Shown piece by piece: positions 24,034 through 32,842 of a stretch of DNA of 64,000 bases (position 1 is its first letter; every line of letters begins with the position of its first letter). The stretch spans positions 1 to 64,000 of the forward strand of contig DATMFK010000028.1 in NCBI GenBank assembly GCA_035556195.1, given 5' to 3'. Below the pieces are notes generated by a model. That model was given only the letters and a program-made list of their open reading frames with translations. It was not told where the DNA came from and did not search any database. Origin of the DNA: G016756615 sp035556195 (lineage in GTDB: Bacteria > Pseudomonadota > Alphaproteobacteria > Rhizobiales > Rhizobiaceae). The translations under genes were made by a program, and so were the position numbers.

Positions 24034-24972
24034 ATGCGCCTGAAGATCATCGGATCGGCGGCCGGTGGCGGCTTTCCCCAGTGGAATTGCAATTATCGGC
24101 TCAGTCGCGCGGCGCGCCAAGGCAAGGGCGCAGCCCGGCCTCGGACCCAATCCAGCCTTGCCGCGTCGGCTGATGGGAATGGCTGGGTCCTGTTCAACGC
24201 CTCACCCGATATCCGCCAGCAGATTGCCGAGACCACGGAACTTCAGCCGCGGCCTGAGGATGCGTTGCGCTCGACGCCGATCCGGGCCGTCGTGCTCACC
24301 AATGCCGATGTCGACCACGTCGCCGGATTGCTCAGCCTGCGCGAGCGCCAACCCTTCGCCATCTATGCGGCCGCGCCGGTCCTGGCGGTCCTCGATCAGA
24401 ACAGCATCTTCAACGTTCTCGATCCGGCCCTGGTGCCGCGACGCGAGCTTTGCCACGGCGAGGAGACGGCGATCTGCGATGCGACGGAAAAGGCGACCGG
24501 CGTGATCGTCGAGAGCTTCCCGGTGCCGGGCAAGGTGGCGCTGTATCTTGAAGACAGCGCTCATCCGGAAGCCGATTTCAGCTCCGATAGCGGCGACACG
24601 ATCGGGCTGCGCATCACCGGCGGGGCCGACGGCAAGGCGCTCTTCTACATCCCGGGCTGCGCGAGGATCGATGCTCCCCTGCGCGCACGGCTGGACGGCG
24701 CGGCGGCCTTGCTGTTCGACGGCACGCTCTACACGGATGACGAGATGATTGCCGCAGGCGTCGGGCAAAAGACAGGCAGGCGGATGGGACACATCGCCAT
24801 GTCCGGCCAGGCGGGCAGCATGGCCGGACTTGCCGGCACGGCGATCGGGCGGCGCATCTTCGTACATATCAACAATACCAATCCCGTGCTCGACGAGACC
24901 TCGGCCGAACATGCGGCAGTGCTGGCGCAGGGGTGGGAAATCGCCCATGATGGCATGGAGGTGGAATTGTGA
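24034..24972 (+). CDS. pqqB: PQQ biosynthesis protein B (metallo-hydrolase fold)
   Basis: This 312-residue protein starts MRLKIIGSAAGGGFPQWNCN, the standard PqqB opening, and has the metallo-beta-lactamase-like motif NADVDHVAG, where the first His of the usual HxHxDH is replaced, as in PqqB proteins. It is a cytoplasmic iron or zinc oxygenase-like enzyme that hydroxylates the cross-linked Glu-Tyr intermediate. Upstream CGGAG gives the start. Its end overlaps pqqC by four bases (GTGA). Confidence 0.95.
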   Translation: MRLKIIGSAAGGGFPQWNCNYRLSRAARQGKGAARPRTQSSLAASADGNGWVLFNASPDIRQQIAETTELQPRPEDALRSTPIRAVVLTNADVDHVAGLLSLRERQPFAIYAAAPVLAVLDQNSIFNVLDPALVPRRELCHGEETAICDATEKATGVIVESFPVPGKVALYLEDSAHPEADFSSDSGDTIGLRITGGADGKALFYIPGCARIDAPLRARLDGAAALLFDGTLYTDDEMIAAGVGQKTGRRMGHIAMSGQAGSMAGLAGTAIGRRIFVHINNTNPVLDETSAEHAAVLAQGWEIAHDGMEVEL

Positions 24973-25724
24973 GCAGCTTCGATGATGCAGCGGCAGGCGG
25001 ATTGTCTCCGGCGGAGCTCGAGGGCGTCCTGCGGCGCGTCGGTGCGGAGCGCTATCACAATCTCCATCCTTTCCACCACAGGATGACGGCAGGCGACCTG
25101 TCGAAGCTGGAGATGCAGGCCTGGGCCCTGAACCGTTATTGCTATCAGGCGGTGATACCGCGCAAGGACGCCACGATCCTGGCGCGCGCGGAGGACCCGT
25201 CGTTCCGCGCGGCATGGCGCAAACGCATCGAGGATCATGACGGGAATGACGGATGGAGCGGCGGTATAGCGCGCTGGCTGCACCTGGCTACGTCACTCGG
25301 CCTAGACGCGGGAACGGTCACAGGCGAGAGGCTGGCATTGCCGGCCACACGTTTCGCGGTCGGGGCCTATCTTTCCTTCTGCGCGAACCGCACGCTTCTG
25401 GAAGCGGTGGCTTCATCGCTGACGGAGCTTTTCTCGCCGGTCATCATCGGCGAGCGTGTGCCTGCAATGCTCGCCCGATACGACTACATCACCGAAGATA
25501 CTCTCTCCTATTTCAAGGCGCGTCCCGACCAGGCCAACCGCGATTCCGACTTCGCCCTTTCCTACGTGCTCGAGCATGCCGACACGCCTGAACGCCAGCA
25601 GGCCGTGATCAACGCCCTGGTATTCAAATGCGATATTCTCTGGGCCATGCTCGATGCGCTTCAGCACGCCTACGGCGAAGGCAACATACCGCCCGGCGCC
25701 TTTCGACCGGAAGGACCATCATGA
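24969..25724 (+). CDS. pqqC: Pyrroloquinoline-quinone synthase
   Basis: This 251-residue cofactor-free oxidase carries out the last step: ring closure and eight-electron oxidation of AHQQ to PQQ. The all-helical TenA-like fold is indicated by YHNLHPFHHRMTAGDLSKLE and ALNRYCYQAVIPRKDA. It begins with GTG 24969, which overlaps the pqqB stop. The C-terminus overlaps pqqD by four bases, so translation is coupled along the operon. Confidence 0.95.
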   Translation: MSSFDDAAAGGLSPAELEGVLRRVGAERYHNLHPFHHRMTAGDLSKLEMQAWALNRYCYQAVIPRKDATILARAEDPSFRAAWRKRIEDHDGNDGWSGGIARWLHLATSLGLDAGTVTGERLALPATRFAVGAYLSFCANRTLLEAVASSLTELFSPVIIGERVPAMLARYDYITEDTLSYFKARPDQANRDSDFALSYVLEHADTPERQQAVINALVFKCDILWAMLDALQHAYGEGNIPPGAFRPEGPS

Positions 25725-26011
25725 CCGCGTCGCGCGCGATCGTGTCGTTCGAGTCGGTGCCTCGGCTGCCGAAACATATGCGCATTCAATACGACCCGGT
25801 GCGGCAAGCCTTCGCAGTGCTGTCGCCGGAACGCGTATTCTGGCCGAACGAGATCAGCCTTGACATCTTGCGCCGTTGCGACGGGCGATCGGATGTCGCC
25901 CACATCATCGCCGACCTTGCCGCGGAATATGACGCGGCGGAGGACGAAGTCGCGAACGACGTCCTCGCCTTCCTCCAGGAGTGGTCGGACAGGCTTTTGG
26001 TGCGATTATGA
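25721..26011 (+). CDS. pqqD: PqqA-binding chaperone
   Basis: This 96-residue protein binds PqqA and presents it to the radical SAM enzyme PqqE. The sequence fits PqqD, with the segment VFWPNEISLDILRRCDGRSD typical of RiPP recognition elements. ATG 25721 overlaps the pqqC stop, and the stop overlaps the pqqE start. It is a separate gene here; in some methylotrophs pqqC and pqqD are fused. Confidence 0.94.
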   Translation: MTASRAIVSFESVPRLPKHMRIQYDPVRQAFAVLSPERVFWPNEISLDILRRCDGRSDVAHIIADLAAEYDAAEDEVANDVLAFLQEWSDRLLVRL

Positions 26012-27144
26012 ACGAGCCGCTTCTTCCACCGATAGGCATGCTCGCGGAACTCACGCATCGGTGCCCGCTGCAATGTCCCTATTGCTCGAATCCGCTGGAA
26101 CTTCTCAAGGCCAACCGCGAGCTGGACACGGGGACCTGGCTCGAGCTCTTCCATCAGGCGGCGGATCTCGGAGTGCTGCAGGTCCATCTGTCAGGAGGCG
26201 AGCCAACCCTGCGCCGCGATCTCGAGCAGCTGGTCGCCGGGCTTGCCGGACGGGGGGTATACACCAACCTCATCACGGCCGGCGTCGGCATCGCCGAAGG
26301 GCGGATCGAAGCGCTCGCGGAGGCCGGTCTCGATCATCTTCAGCTTTCGTTCCAGGGTGCGCTTCCGGCGACGACCGACATGATCGGCAATCATCGCGGC
26401 AGCCATGAGAAGAAGGTCGACACGGCTCAGCGCGCCCGGGCCGCCGGACTACCCCTCACCATCAACGCGCCGATCCATCGCCACAACATGGAGGAGGTGC
26501 CGCAATTCATCGAACTCGCACTCTCCCTCGGAGCGGAACGACTGGAGATCGCGAACGTGCAATATGCCGGCTGGGCGCTCGCCAACCGCAACGCGCTCAT
26601 GCCCGACCGAGAAGCGGTCGAGCGACAAGCCGAAATCGTCGAAGCCGCGCGCGAAAGGTTGACCGGCGTCATGAACATCGACTTCGTGCCGCCTGATTAC
26701 TTCGCCACCTATCCCAAGCCCTGCATGGGAGGATGGGCCCGCGATGCCTTCATGGTGGCGCCCGACGGCATGGTGCTGCCCTGCCATGCCGCGCAAACCA
26801 TCCCCTCGCTGACCTTCGAACGTTTCGGCGAGCGCAGCCTTGCCGAGATCTGGAGCGATTCCGCCGCTTTCAACGCCTTTCGTGGAACGGACTGGATGCT
26901 GGAGCCCTGCCGCGATTGCGAGAGACGCGAGATCGACTGGGGCGGTTGCCGCTGCCAGGCCATGGCGATCGCAGGCAACGCTGCGGCGACGGATCCAGCG
27001 TGCGTCAAGTCGCCGGTCCACGCCCGTATGGCAATGCTTATCGACGCCGCTGTCTCGGCTTCACGCGAGAGCAGCGAGACCCGGGAGGACTTCGTCTGGC
27101 GCCGGATAGGAACGAGCGTCGGTCGCACCGAGCCGGTCGCCTGA
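26008..27144 (+). CDS. pqqE: PqqA peptide cyclase, radical SAM enzyme
   Basis: This 378-residue radical SAM protein forms the C-C bond between Glu and Tyr of PqqA. The SAM cluster motif C19-x3-C23-x2-C26 is in THRCPLQCPYCSNP, and the C-terminal SPASM region (CRDCERREIDWGGCRCQAM and a later DPAC) holds the auxiliary iron-sulfur clusters. ATG 26008 overlaps the pqqD stop. It is the last pqq gene; the end of the operon lies about 130 bases before dps. Confidence 0.95.
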   Translation: MNEPLLPPIGMLAELTHRCPLQCPYCSNPLELLKANRELDTGTWLELFHQAADLGVLQVHLSGGEPTLRRDLEQLVAGLAGRGVYTNLITAGVGIAEGRIEALAEAGLDHLQLSFQGALPATTDMIGNHRGSHEKKVDTAQRARAAGLPLTINAPIHRHNMEEVPQFIELALSLGAERLEIANVQYAGWALANRNALMPDREAVERQAEIVEAARERLTGVMNIDFVPPDYFATYPKPCMGGWARDAFMVAPDGMVLPCHAAQTIPSLTFERFGERSLAEIWSDSAAFNAFRGTDWMLEPCRDCERREIDWGGCRCQAMAIAGNAAATDPACVKSPVHARMAMLIDAAVSASRESSETREDFVWRRIGTSVGRTEPVA

Positions 27145-27273
27145 TCTGCGTCATGCGTTCCTTTGACAATGACGGATCTCCCTCGCACTATGCCCGTTGC
27201 TTGGAGAGTGGATGATCGTGCGATCCAAGCATATGGTCGAAATCAGGCGTGCGGGCGGGCAGGAGTTCAGACT

Positions 27274-27786
27274 ATGAACAATGAAAATGCGCGTAAGCTC
27301 AGGAAGGCGCCGCTGGCGACGCCGGGTAATCTTGGCCAGAACGCTGCCAAGGACATTTCAGGCGCCTTGACCGCACTGCTTGCGGACGTGTTCGCGCTCT
27401 ACATCAAGACCAAGAATTTCCATTGGCACATGTCCGGGCCGCATTTCCGCGACTACCACCTGCTGCTCGATGAGCAGGCCGCCGAGATTTTCGCCATGAC
27501 CGACGACATGGCCGAGCGCGCTCGCAAGGTTGGCGGCACGACGCTCCGCTCGATCGGGCACATCGCCAGGCTGCAGAAGATCGAAGACAACGATGCCGAC
27601 TTCGTCTCGCCGGAAGACATGCTGGCCGAGCTCAAGGAGGACAATCTTCAATTGGCGCAACGCATGCGCGCGACACACGATGTGTGCGACGAGCATGGGG
27701 ATGTCGCTACCGCGAGCCTTCTCGAAAACTGGATCGACGAAGCAGAGCGCCGCGTCTGGTTCCTGTTTGAAACGACACGGCGCTGA
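27274..27786 (+). CDS. dps: Dps-family ferritin-like DNA protection protein
   Basis: This 170-residue protein shows the Dps ferroxidase motif KNFHWHMSGPHFRDYHLLLD with downstream DDMAERARKVGG. Dps dodecamers store iron, detoxify peroxide and bind DNA in starved cells. ATG 27274 is preceded by AGGAG; an in-frame start at 27163 is longer than the family allows. A Lys/Arg-containing N-terminal tail of about 30 residues fits DNA binding. A strong terminator follows directly. Confidence 0.93.
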   Translation: MNNENARKLRKAPLATPGNLGQNAAKDISGALTALLADVFALYIKTKNFHWHMSGPHFRDYHLLLDEQAAEIFAMTDDMAERARKVGGTTLRSIGHIARLQKIEDNDADFVSPEDMLAELKEDNLQLAQRMRATHDVCDEHGDVATASLLENWIDEAERRVWFLFETTRR

Positions 27787-27797
27787 GTTCTTTCGGG

Positions 27798-27815
27798 GGC
27801 CGCCATAGGGCGGCC
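27798..27815. terminator. Bidirectional terminator between dps and folP
   Basis: GGCCGCC and GGCGGCC form a perfect seven-base stem with the loop ATAG, followed by TTTA on the plus strand. It lies between the two stop codons of converging genes, 11 bases after dps and one base from the end of folP. Confidence 0.8.
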
Positions 27816-27816
27816 T

Positions 27817-28656
27817 TTACCCCGTTGCCGCTCTTTCCTGTTCCATCACCGCATCGGCAAAGGCCAGCGCGTCGCGATTCACCGGCACGTTGTGGACACG
27901 GAAGATATCGGCGCCCTTCATACGCAGGATGACGCTTGTCGCCGCCGTTCCGATGTCGCGCGCGGCCATGTCGTCGCCGGCCAGATGTCCGATCATGCGC
28001 TTGCGGGACGTGCCGACGAGCCAGGGGAAACCAAGCGGCCGCAGTTCCTCGAACCGGGCGATGAGCTGAAGGTTCTCCTCCTTGCCCTTCGCGAAGCCGA
28101 AACCGGGATCGAGAATGATCTGCCCGTCTTTCACCCCTGCTTCGCGAGCGATCTCCAACGATCGCTTGAGGAAAAGGAATTGGTCCTCCACGACATCAGC
28201 CAGCTTCACGCGGTCGCGGCCGGTGTGCATGATCGCCAGGCCTGCCCCGGTTTCGGCCGCCACCCTGGCGATATCAGGCTCGCGTTGAAGGCCGTGAACG
28301 TCGTTGACGATGTGGGCGCCGGCTGCCACCGCCACCCGCGCCGTTCCCGCCCGATACGTATCGACCGAAATGAGAACCTTTCCTTCGGATGCCAACGCCT
28401 CGATGATGGGAAGGATGCGCGATTGCTCCTCCTCGGCCGAGATCGGGAGGGCGCCCGGCCGGGTGGATTCGCCACCGACATCGATGATGGCCGCACCCTG
28501 CGCGACCATCTCCTCGGCATGCGCCAAGGCGCGATCCGGAGCATCGAACGCGCCTCCGTCGGAAAAACTGTCAGGCGTGACGTTCAAGATGCCCATGAGC
28601 AACGCCTTCGTGCCGAGTTCGAGTTGGCGGCCGTGCGCCAGTTGCCAAATTGTCAT
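27817..28656 (-). CDS. folP: Dihydropteroate synthase
   Basis: This 279-residue TIM-barrel enzyme joins p-aminobenzoate to dihydropterin pyrophosphate in folate synthesis. Typical motifs are LMGILNVTPDSFSDGG near the N-terminus, DVGGESTRPGA and DPGFGFAKGKEENL. I choose ATG 28656 (MTIWQL); longer forms would run into the end of the neighbouring gene. Folate also feeds C1 metabolism, but this looks like the housekeeping gene. Confidence 0.95.
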   Translation of the reverse strand: MTIWQLAHGRQLELGTKALLMGILNVTPDSFSDGGAFDAPDRALAHAEEMVAQGAAIIDVGGESTRPGALPISAEEEQSRILPIIEALASEGKVLISVDTYRAGTARVAVAAGAHIVNDVHGLQREPDIARVAAETGAGLAIMHTGRDRVKLADVVEDQFLFLKRSLEIAREAGVKDGQIILDPGFGFAKGKEENLQLIARFEELRPLGFPWLVGTSRKRMIGHLAGDDMAARDIGTAATSVILRMKGADIFRVHNVPVNRDALAFADAVMEQERAATG

Positions 28657-28705
28657 GGGGAGAGCCTTGCAATCCTGTCCAGTTACGAACTCCTGCCGAC
28701 CAGTT

Positions 28706-29830
28706 TCATCGGCGTCCTTCGCTGACGAGCTTCGCCACATGATCCGCAATGGCGAGCGACGACGTCATGCCCGGAGACTCTATTCCGAACAGATTTATCA
28801 GGCCGGGGGCGCCATGGTCACCCGCATCCTGGATGACGAAATCGGCGGCGGTCGATCCAGTCGCATGCAGCTTGGGCCTGATGCCTGCGTAATCCGGAAC
28901 GATCGCGCCGTCCGGGAGCGACGGCCAGTACTCGCGGATAGCGGCCTCGAATGCCTGGAGCCGCGTTTCGTCGACACGATAGTCGAGGCGATCGGTCCAC
29001 TCCACGTCCGGGCCGAAGCGAGCCTGCCCCGCGAGGTCGAGCGTCACATGCACGCCGGCTCCGCCATGGGCGGGAAGCGGATAGACGAGGTGGCGAAACG
29101 GGGCCTTGCGCACCAGCCGAAAATAGTTCCCCTTGGCAAGATAGAGGGTGGGGATCGCGTCGCCTCGCATGCCTGCGATGCTACCGGCCACCTTCTGCGC
29201 TCCAAGCCCGGCGCAGTTCACCACCGTGCGGCAAAAAAGGCTGAACGTTCCGCCCGCCTCGATATCCAGCAGCACGCCGTCCCCCGCCGCTCGCCCGCGC
29301 ACAACCCGGGCGTTGAAGGCGACGACGCCACCATGTCGTTCCAGATCCCCCTGGTAGGAGAGCATCAGGGCGTGCACATCGACGATGCCCGTCGAAGGCG
29401 ACAGCAGCGCAGCTTCGCAAATGACCTCGGGCTCGAGCTCACGTGCCTGCAGAGCATCAAGCCAGATCAGATCGTCGACACCATTCTCCATGGCGCGTGC
29501 GCCGAGCTGACGCAGCGCCCCCGCCTCGCCCGGCGCCGCCACGATGAGCTTGCCAAGCCTGCGATGCGGGATGCCCCTCTCCTCGCAGTAGCGATAAAGT
29601 GCCTTGCGGCCGGCGACGCAGAATTTCGTCTTCAGGGACTCGCGCGGATGATAGATGCCGGCGTGTATGACCTCGGAATTGCGGGAACTCGTACCGCTCC
29701 CGATCACGGGCTCCGCCTCGATCACCAGGACTTCACGGCCCGTGATCGCGAGAGCCCGGGCCACCGCCAGGCCGACGACGCCGGCGCCGACCACGACCAC
29801 ATCCGCTGTTTCCAGGCCGTCCGGGCTCAT
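28706..29830 (-). CDS. FAD-dependent oxidoreductase, DAO family (L-2-hydroxyglutarate oxidase-like)
   Basis: This 374-residue protein has the N-terminal dinucleotide fold DVVVVGAGVVGLAVARALA and the motif SSRNSEVIHAGIYHP typical of L-2-hydroxyglutarate dehydrogenase/oxidase relatives, plus GIRPKLHATG and the C-terminal GIESPGMTSSLAIA. ATG 29830 is preceded by AAGGTGA. It ends 49 bases before folP on the same strand. The most likely substrate is a 2-hydroxy acid, although glycerol-3-phosphate-type activity cannot be excluded. Confidence 0.85.
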   Translation of the reverse strand: MSPDGLETADVVVVGAGVVGLAVARALAITGREVLVIEAEPVIGSGTSSRNSEVIHAGIYHPRESLKTKFCVAGRKALYRYCEERGIPHRRLGKLIVAAPGEAGALRQLGARAMENGVDDLIWLDALQARELEPEVICEAALLSPSTGIVDVHALMLSYQGDLERHGGVVAFNARVVRGRAAGDGVLLDIEAGGTFSLFCRTVVNCAGLGAQKVAGSIAGMRGDAIPTLYLAKGNYFRLVRKAPFRHLVYPLPAHGGAGVHVTLDLAGQARFGPDVEWTDRLDYRVDETRLQAFEAAIREYWPSLPDGAIVPDYAGIRPKLHATGSTAADFVIQDAGDHGAPGLINLFGIESPGMTSSLAIADHVAKLVSEGRR

Positions 29831-30043
29831 CCAGTTCACCTTGCCATCCGATGCCGGTAGCACAGGCGCAAGCGATCGCCAATCTCATCGATGGCTGCAA
29901 CGTCTATCCGTTCGGAAGTCGTGGCATGCGCCGTTTGGAGAGCGCGAATACCCGCGGCGAGCTTCAAATTCCAGCTCTTCCGGCGCGCCGCGAGTGCAGC
30001 GACGCGATGTCGAGCCCGATTTCGGCGGGTCGCGTCATCGACA

Positions 30044-30382
30044 TCAACCGCAACTGTCGTCAGCAAGGATCCGGTCCTGCGACCGGTCCGCGCGCAGTGG
30101 ATACCACATCGAGATATCGCGAGGCGTGGCGAGAAGATCCGGCAATGCCTCATGCCAGGCCGCGCGATATGGGCGGCTCAGCTGAACCGTCAGAACGTCT
30201 TCGTGATCCTCCCAGGTTTCATAGAGCATCATCCTGTTCGGGCTCTCGGGATCGACATGCAGGACGGCCTCGTGGAACATGGGCTCGGCCCGCATGGCGT
30301 CGAGCACGTCGGTCAAGAGCTTCAGGAACAGTTCACGTCTTTCCGGAATGATGTCGAACTTGATGACATAGGTCACGGCCAT
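30044..30382 (-). CDS. Antibiotic biosynthesis monooxygenase-domain protein (YgiN-like)
   Basis: This 112-residue protein has the ferredoxin-like ABM fold: MAVTYVIKFDIIPERRELFL, then HEAVLHVDPESPNRMMLYETWED. Such small dimeric proteins act as quinol monooxygenases or as general aldehyde/haem-degrading-like enzymes. ATG 30382 is preceded by CGGAG. It is encoded alone, with 213 empty bases to the preceding minus-strand gene and 207 to the divergent cyclase gene. The exact substrate cannot be told. Confidence 0.82.
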   Translation of the reverse strand: MAVTYVIKFDIIPERRELFLKLLTDVLDAMRAEPMFHEAVLHVDPESPNRMMLYETWEDHEDVLTVQLSRPYRAAWHEALPDLLATPRDISMWYPLRADRSQDRILADDSCG

Positions 30383-30589
30383 TTGTTTCTCCGATTTGCG
30401 ACGAAGCTGACGTCGTCCTGCCCATAGTCGATGCGTGCAATCGATCCGATTACTCTCGAGGTAATCGTCCCCTAGGCAGGTGAGCATCTGCTCTGCCGCT
30501 GCAGCTGGCTGGCAGGAAGCGCGAAATGACTGGCGCTTGCCGCTGGGCGATTTACATGATGGAAACGGCAGTCGAGGATCGCCCGCGCC

Positions 30590-31795
30590 ATGAAGCCAGC
30601 AGACATTGACCACCTCGCGACATGGGTCATCGAGCGAGGTCTCGCCGGTGACGAAGAGATCGAGCTCCTGCACGGCTTCTGCGAGCGGTGCACGGCGGCA
30701 GGGCTCCCCCTCACGCGCGCGCTCATGATTGTCGACACCCTCCACCCGATCTACGAGGGGCGCGTCTTCTCCTGGGCAGGCGACAGGCCGATCGACTCTC
30801 CGGTTTCCGAATACGGTCCGCATGGCGAGAGCGAGGACCCGAGCGGCTGGCTGAAAAGCCCCTTCTACTTTCTCATGCAATCCGGTCGCAGCGAATTGCG
30901 CCGCCGCCTGGTGGAAGGCGCGACTGGCGATTTCCCGGTCTTGGAGGAACTGAGACTGGATGGGCAGACCGATTGGTTTGCACTGGTCCAGCGCTTTTCT
31001 CCGGAGACCGTGATCGGCGAGATGGACTGCGTCATCTCTCGCTGGATGACTGCGCGGCCGGATGGCTTCACCGACGCCGATCTCGACGCCCTGCGCCGGC
31101 TCGTGCCAACGCTTGGCCTGGCAGTCAAATCCGCGTCGCTGGCGCGTGTCGCCGAATCGCTTGTCGAAACCTATCTTGGACGGGATGCCGGCCGGCGCGT
31201 GCTGAGGGGGCGCATGTCCCGCGGCGTTGCCGACAAGATCAATGCGGTCTTGTGGTATTCCGACATGCGCAACTTCACCGCGATTTCCGACAGCGTGGCC
31301 GCCGACCAGCTTATTCCACTCCTGGACGACTATGCCGAGGCCGTTATTTCCGCCGTGCATGTCGCAGGCGGCGACGTGCTCAAGCTGATCGGCGACGGCG
31401 TGTTGGCGATCTTCACGCATAGCGACCCGGCCATCGCCTGCAGCGCAGCCCTCAGCGCGGAAGCCGATCTTCGCCATCGCCTAACCGACCTCAACCAGCG
31501 CAGGGCGGCTAACGAAGAGCCCATCACCTCCATCAATCTCGGCCTGCATATCGGCGATGTCTTCTACGGCAATATCGGAAGCAAGGACCGGCTCGACTTC
31601 ACGGTGGTCGGACAAGCTGTCAACGAAGTAAGCCGGATCGTGGCCATGTGCCGCTCGGCCGAGCGCGACATCCTCATATCTCCGGCTTTCCGCGACGCGC
31701 TGCCCGAGATGGAGCGGCAGCAACTGGTCTCGGTCGGGCGTTATGCGCTGCGCGGGGTCGGGCGAGCGCAGGAACTTTTCACGCTCGACCGGTGA
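30590..31795 (+). CDS. Class III adenylate/guanylate cyclase
   Basis: This 401-residue protein has a C-terminal cyclase domain (about 215-395) with both metal Asp residues, in LWYSDMRNFT (D225) and LIGDG (D269), the substrate Lys just before it (K265 in VLKLIGDG) and the segment DFTVVGQAVNEVSR. The first 200 residues are soluble, with no membrane segment, and form a helical input domain of a kind common in rhizobial cyclases but not of known ligand. The Lys suggests ATP as substrate. No ribosome-binding site of note is seen. Confidence 0.9.
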   Translation: MKPADIDHLATWVIERGLAGDEEIELLHGFCERCTAAGLPLTRALMIVDTLHPIYEGRVFSWAGDRPIDSPVSEYGPHGESEDPSGWLKSPFYFLMQSGRSELRRRLVEGATGDFPVLEELRLDGQTDWFALVQRFSPETVIGEMDCVISRWMTARPDGFTDADLDALRRLVPTLGLAVKSASLARVAESLVETYLGRDAGRRVLRGRMSRGVADKINAVLWYSDMRNFTAISDSVAADQLIPLLDDYAEAVISAVHVAGGDVLKLIGDGVLAIFTHSDPAIACSAALSAEADLRHRLTDLNQRRAANEEPITSINLGLHIGDVFYGNIGSKDRLDFTVVGQAVNEVSRIVAMCRSAERDILISPAFRDALPEMERQQLVSVGRYALRGVGRAQELFTLDR

Positions 31796-31944
31796 CCGGG
31801 ATCAACCTACCGCCGAATGCAGCGGAATGGCCGGGATGAAGACGATACCGGCCTCGCGATCGGCCCGGGAATGCCGCCGGGCACCTTTCCGGTCGTTGCC
31901 TCTCATATCCGAGCCTTCCCATGATTCGCGCCGCATAGGTGCGA

Positions 31945-32544
31945 TCATTTCCGACGCTGCGGGTAGATCGTCTCACCGCGCTTCAGCATCTCGACGAAGC
32001 TCGCGATCTTCTTCTTGCGACCGGCTTCGGTCTTCATGTTGTGGACGCGAAAGGCGAGCGCGAAGCGGTTCTGCTCCGTAAGCGTCTCCAACATTTCCCT
32101 TGCCTGCGGCTCGGCATCGATGGCCGCCTGAAGGTCCTCGGGTATCTTCATGTCCCTGCCGCTCTTGTACGCCCGCTGCCAGCGCCCGTCGGCTTTTGCC
32201 GCCTCGACCTGTTTCAGACCGTGCTCGGTCATGCGTCCTTCCTCGATGAGCCGAGCGACGTTGTCGACGTTGATCTTACTCCAAATGCTTTTGCGGCCCC
32301 GCTTCGTGTAGCGCTGCAGATAGCTCTTTTCGTCGAGTCCTTTACGCACCGCGTCGATCCAGCCCCAGCAGAGCACGACGTCGATCGCTTCCTTGGGTGT
32401 GATCGAGGGAAGTCCGGAACTCACCTTGTGGATCTTGATCCAGACCTCGTCTTCCTTGTCATGGTACATGGCCAACCACGCATGAAAGGTTTCGGCGTCT
32501 TTGAATTCGTGGATCTTTTTGGGATCGACCCTGACGGGCGGCAT
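31945..32544 (-). CDS. YdeI/OmpD-associated family protein
   Basis: This 199-residue cytoplasmic protein has the family segments WLAMYHDKEDEVWIKIHK, DVVLCWGWIDAVRKGLDEKS and RKSIWSKINVDNVARLIEEG, then a C-terminal bacteriocin-protection-like tail. ATG 32544 has AAGGAGA about seven bases upstream; a longer start exists 30 bases further out. The function of this family is poorly defined, linked to stress or bacteriocin resistance in some reports. It is a single gene between unrelated neighbours. Confidence 0.88.
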   Translation of the reverse strand: MPPVRVDPKKIHEFKDAETFHAWLAMYHDKEDEVWIKIHKVSSGLPSITPKEAIDVVLCWGWIDAVRKGLDEKSYLQRYTKRGRKSIWSKINVDNVARLIEEGRMTEHGLKQVEAAKADGRWQRAYKSGRDMKIPEDLQAAIDAEPQAREMLETLTEQNRFALAFRVHNMKTEAGRKKKIASFVEMLKRGETIYPQRRK

Positions 32545-32842
32545 GGATGGCTCTCCTTGCGGATCGGGAACCAACCGAACAATGCGCCGATGCCGGAAGT
32601 GTCAAGAGGTCTCGGCTGTTGCGACAGCTTTCCGACAAGGATCTTCCTGTCAAAGGCAGGTTGCACACCCGGAAGGTTCACACGCTCTTCACATTTTCGT
32701 CTGTGGATATCTTCGACCGGAAATTGCGCAGATCCGGGCATCCTCATCTCCGACGCGAGGTGTTGCATCCCTGCACTAGGAAAGCACCTGTCATCTGATA
32801 CGAGCGGCAGCGGGGCAATATCAATGACTTAGGGTAATAATC

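Noticed and set aside
30044..31477. Minus-strand frame of 477 codons
   Set aside because: Most of it is antisense to the cyclase gene. Only its last 112 codons encode a recognised protein, with a proper start at 30382.
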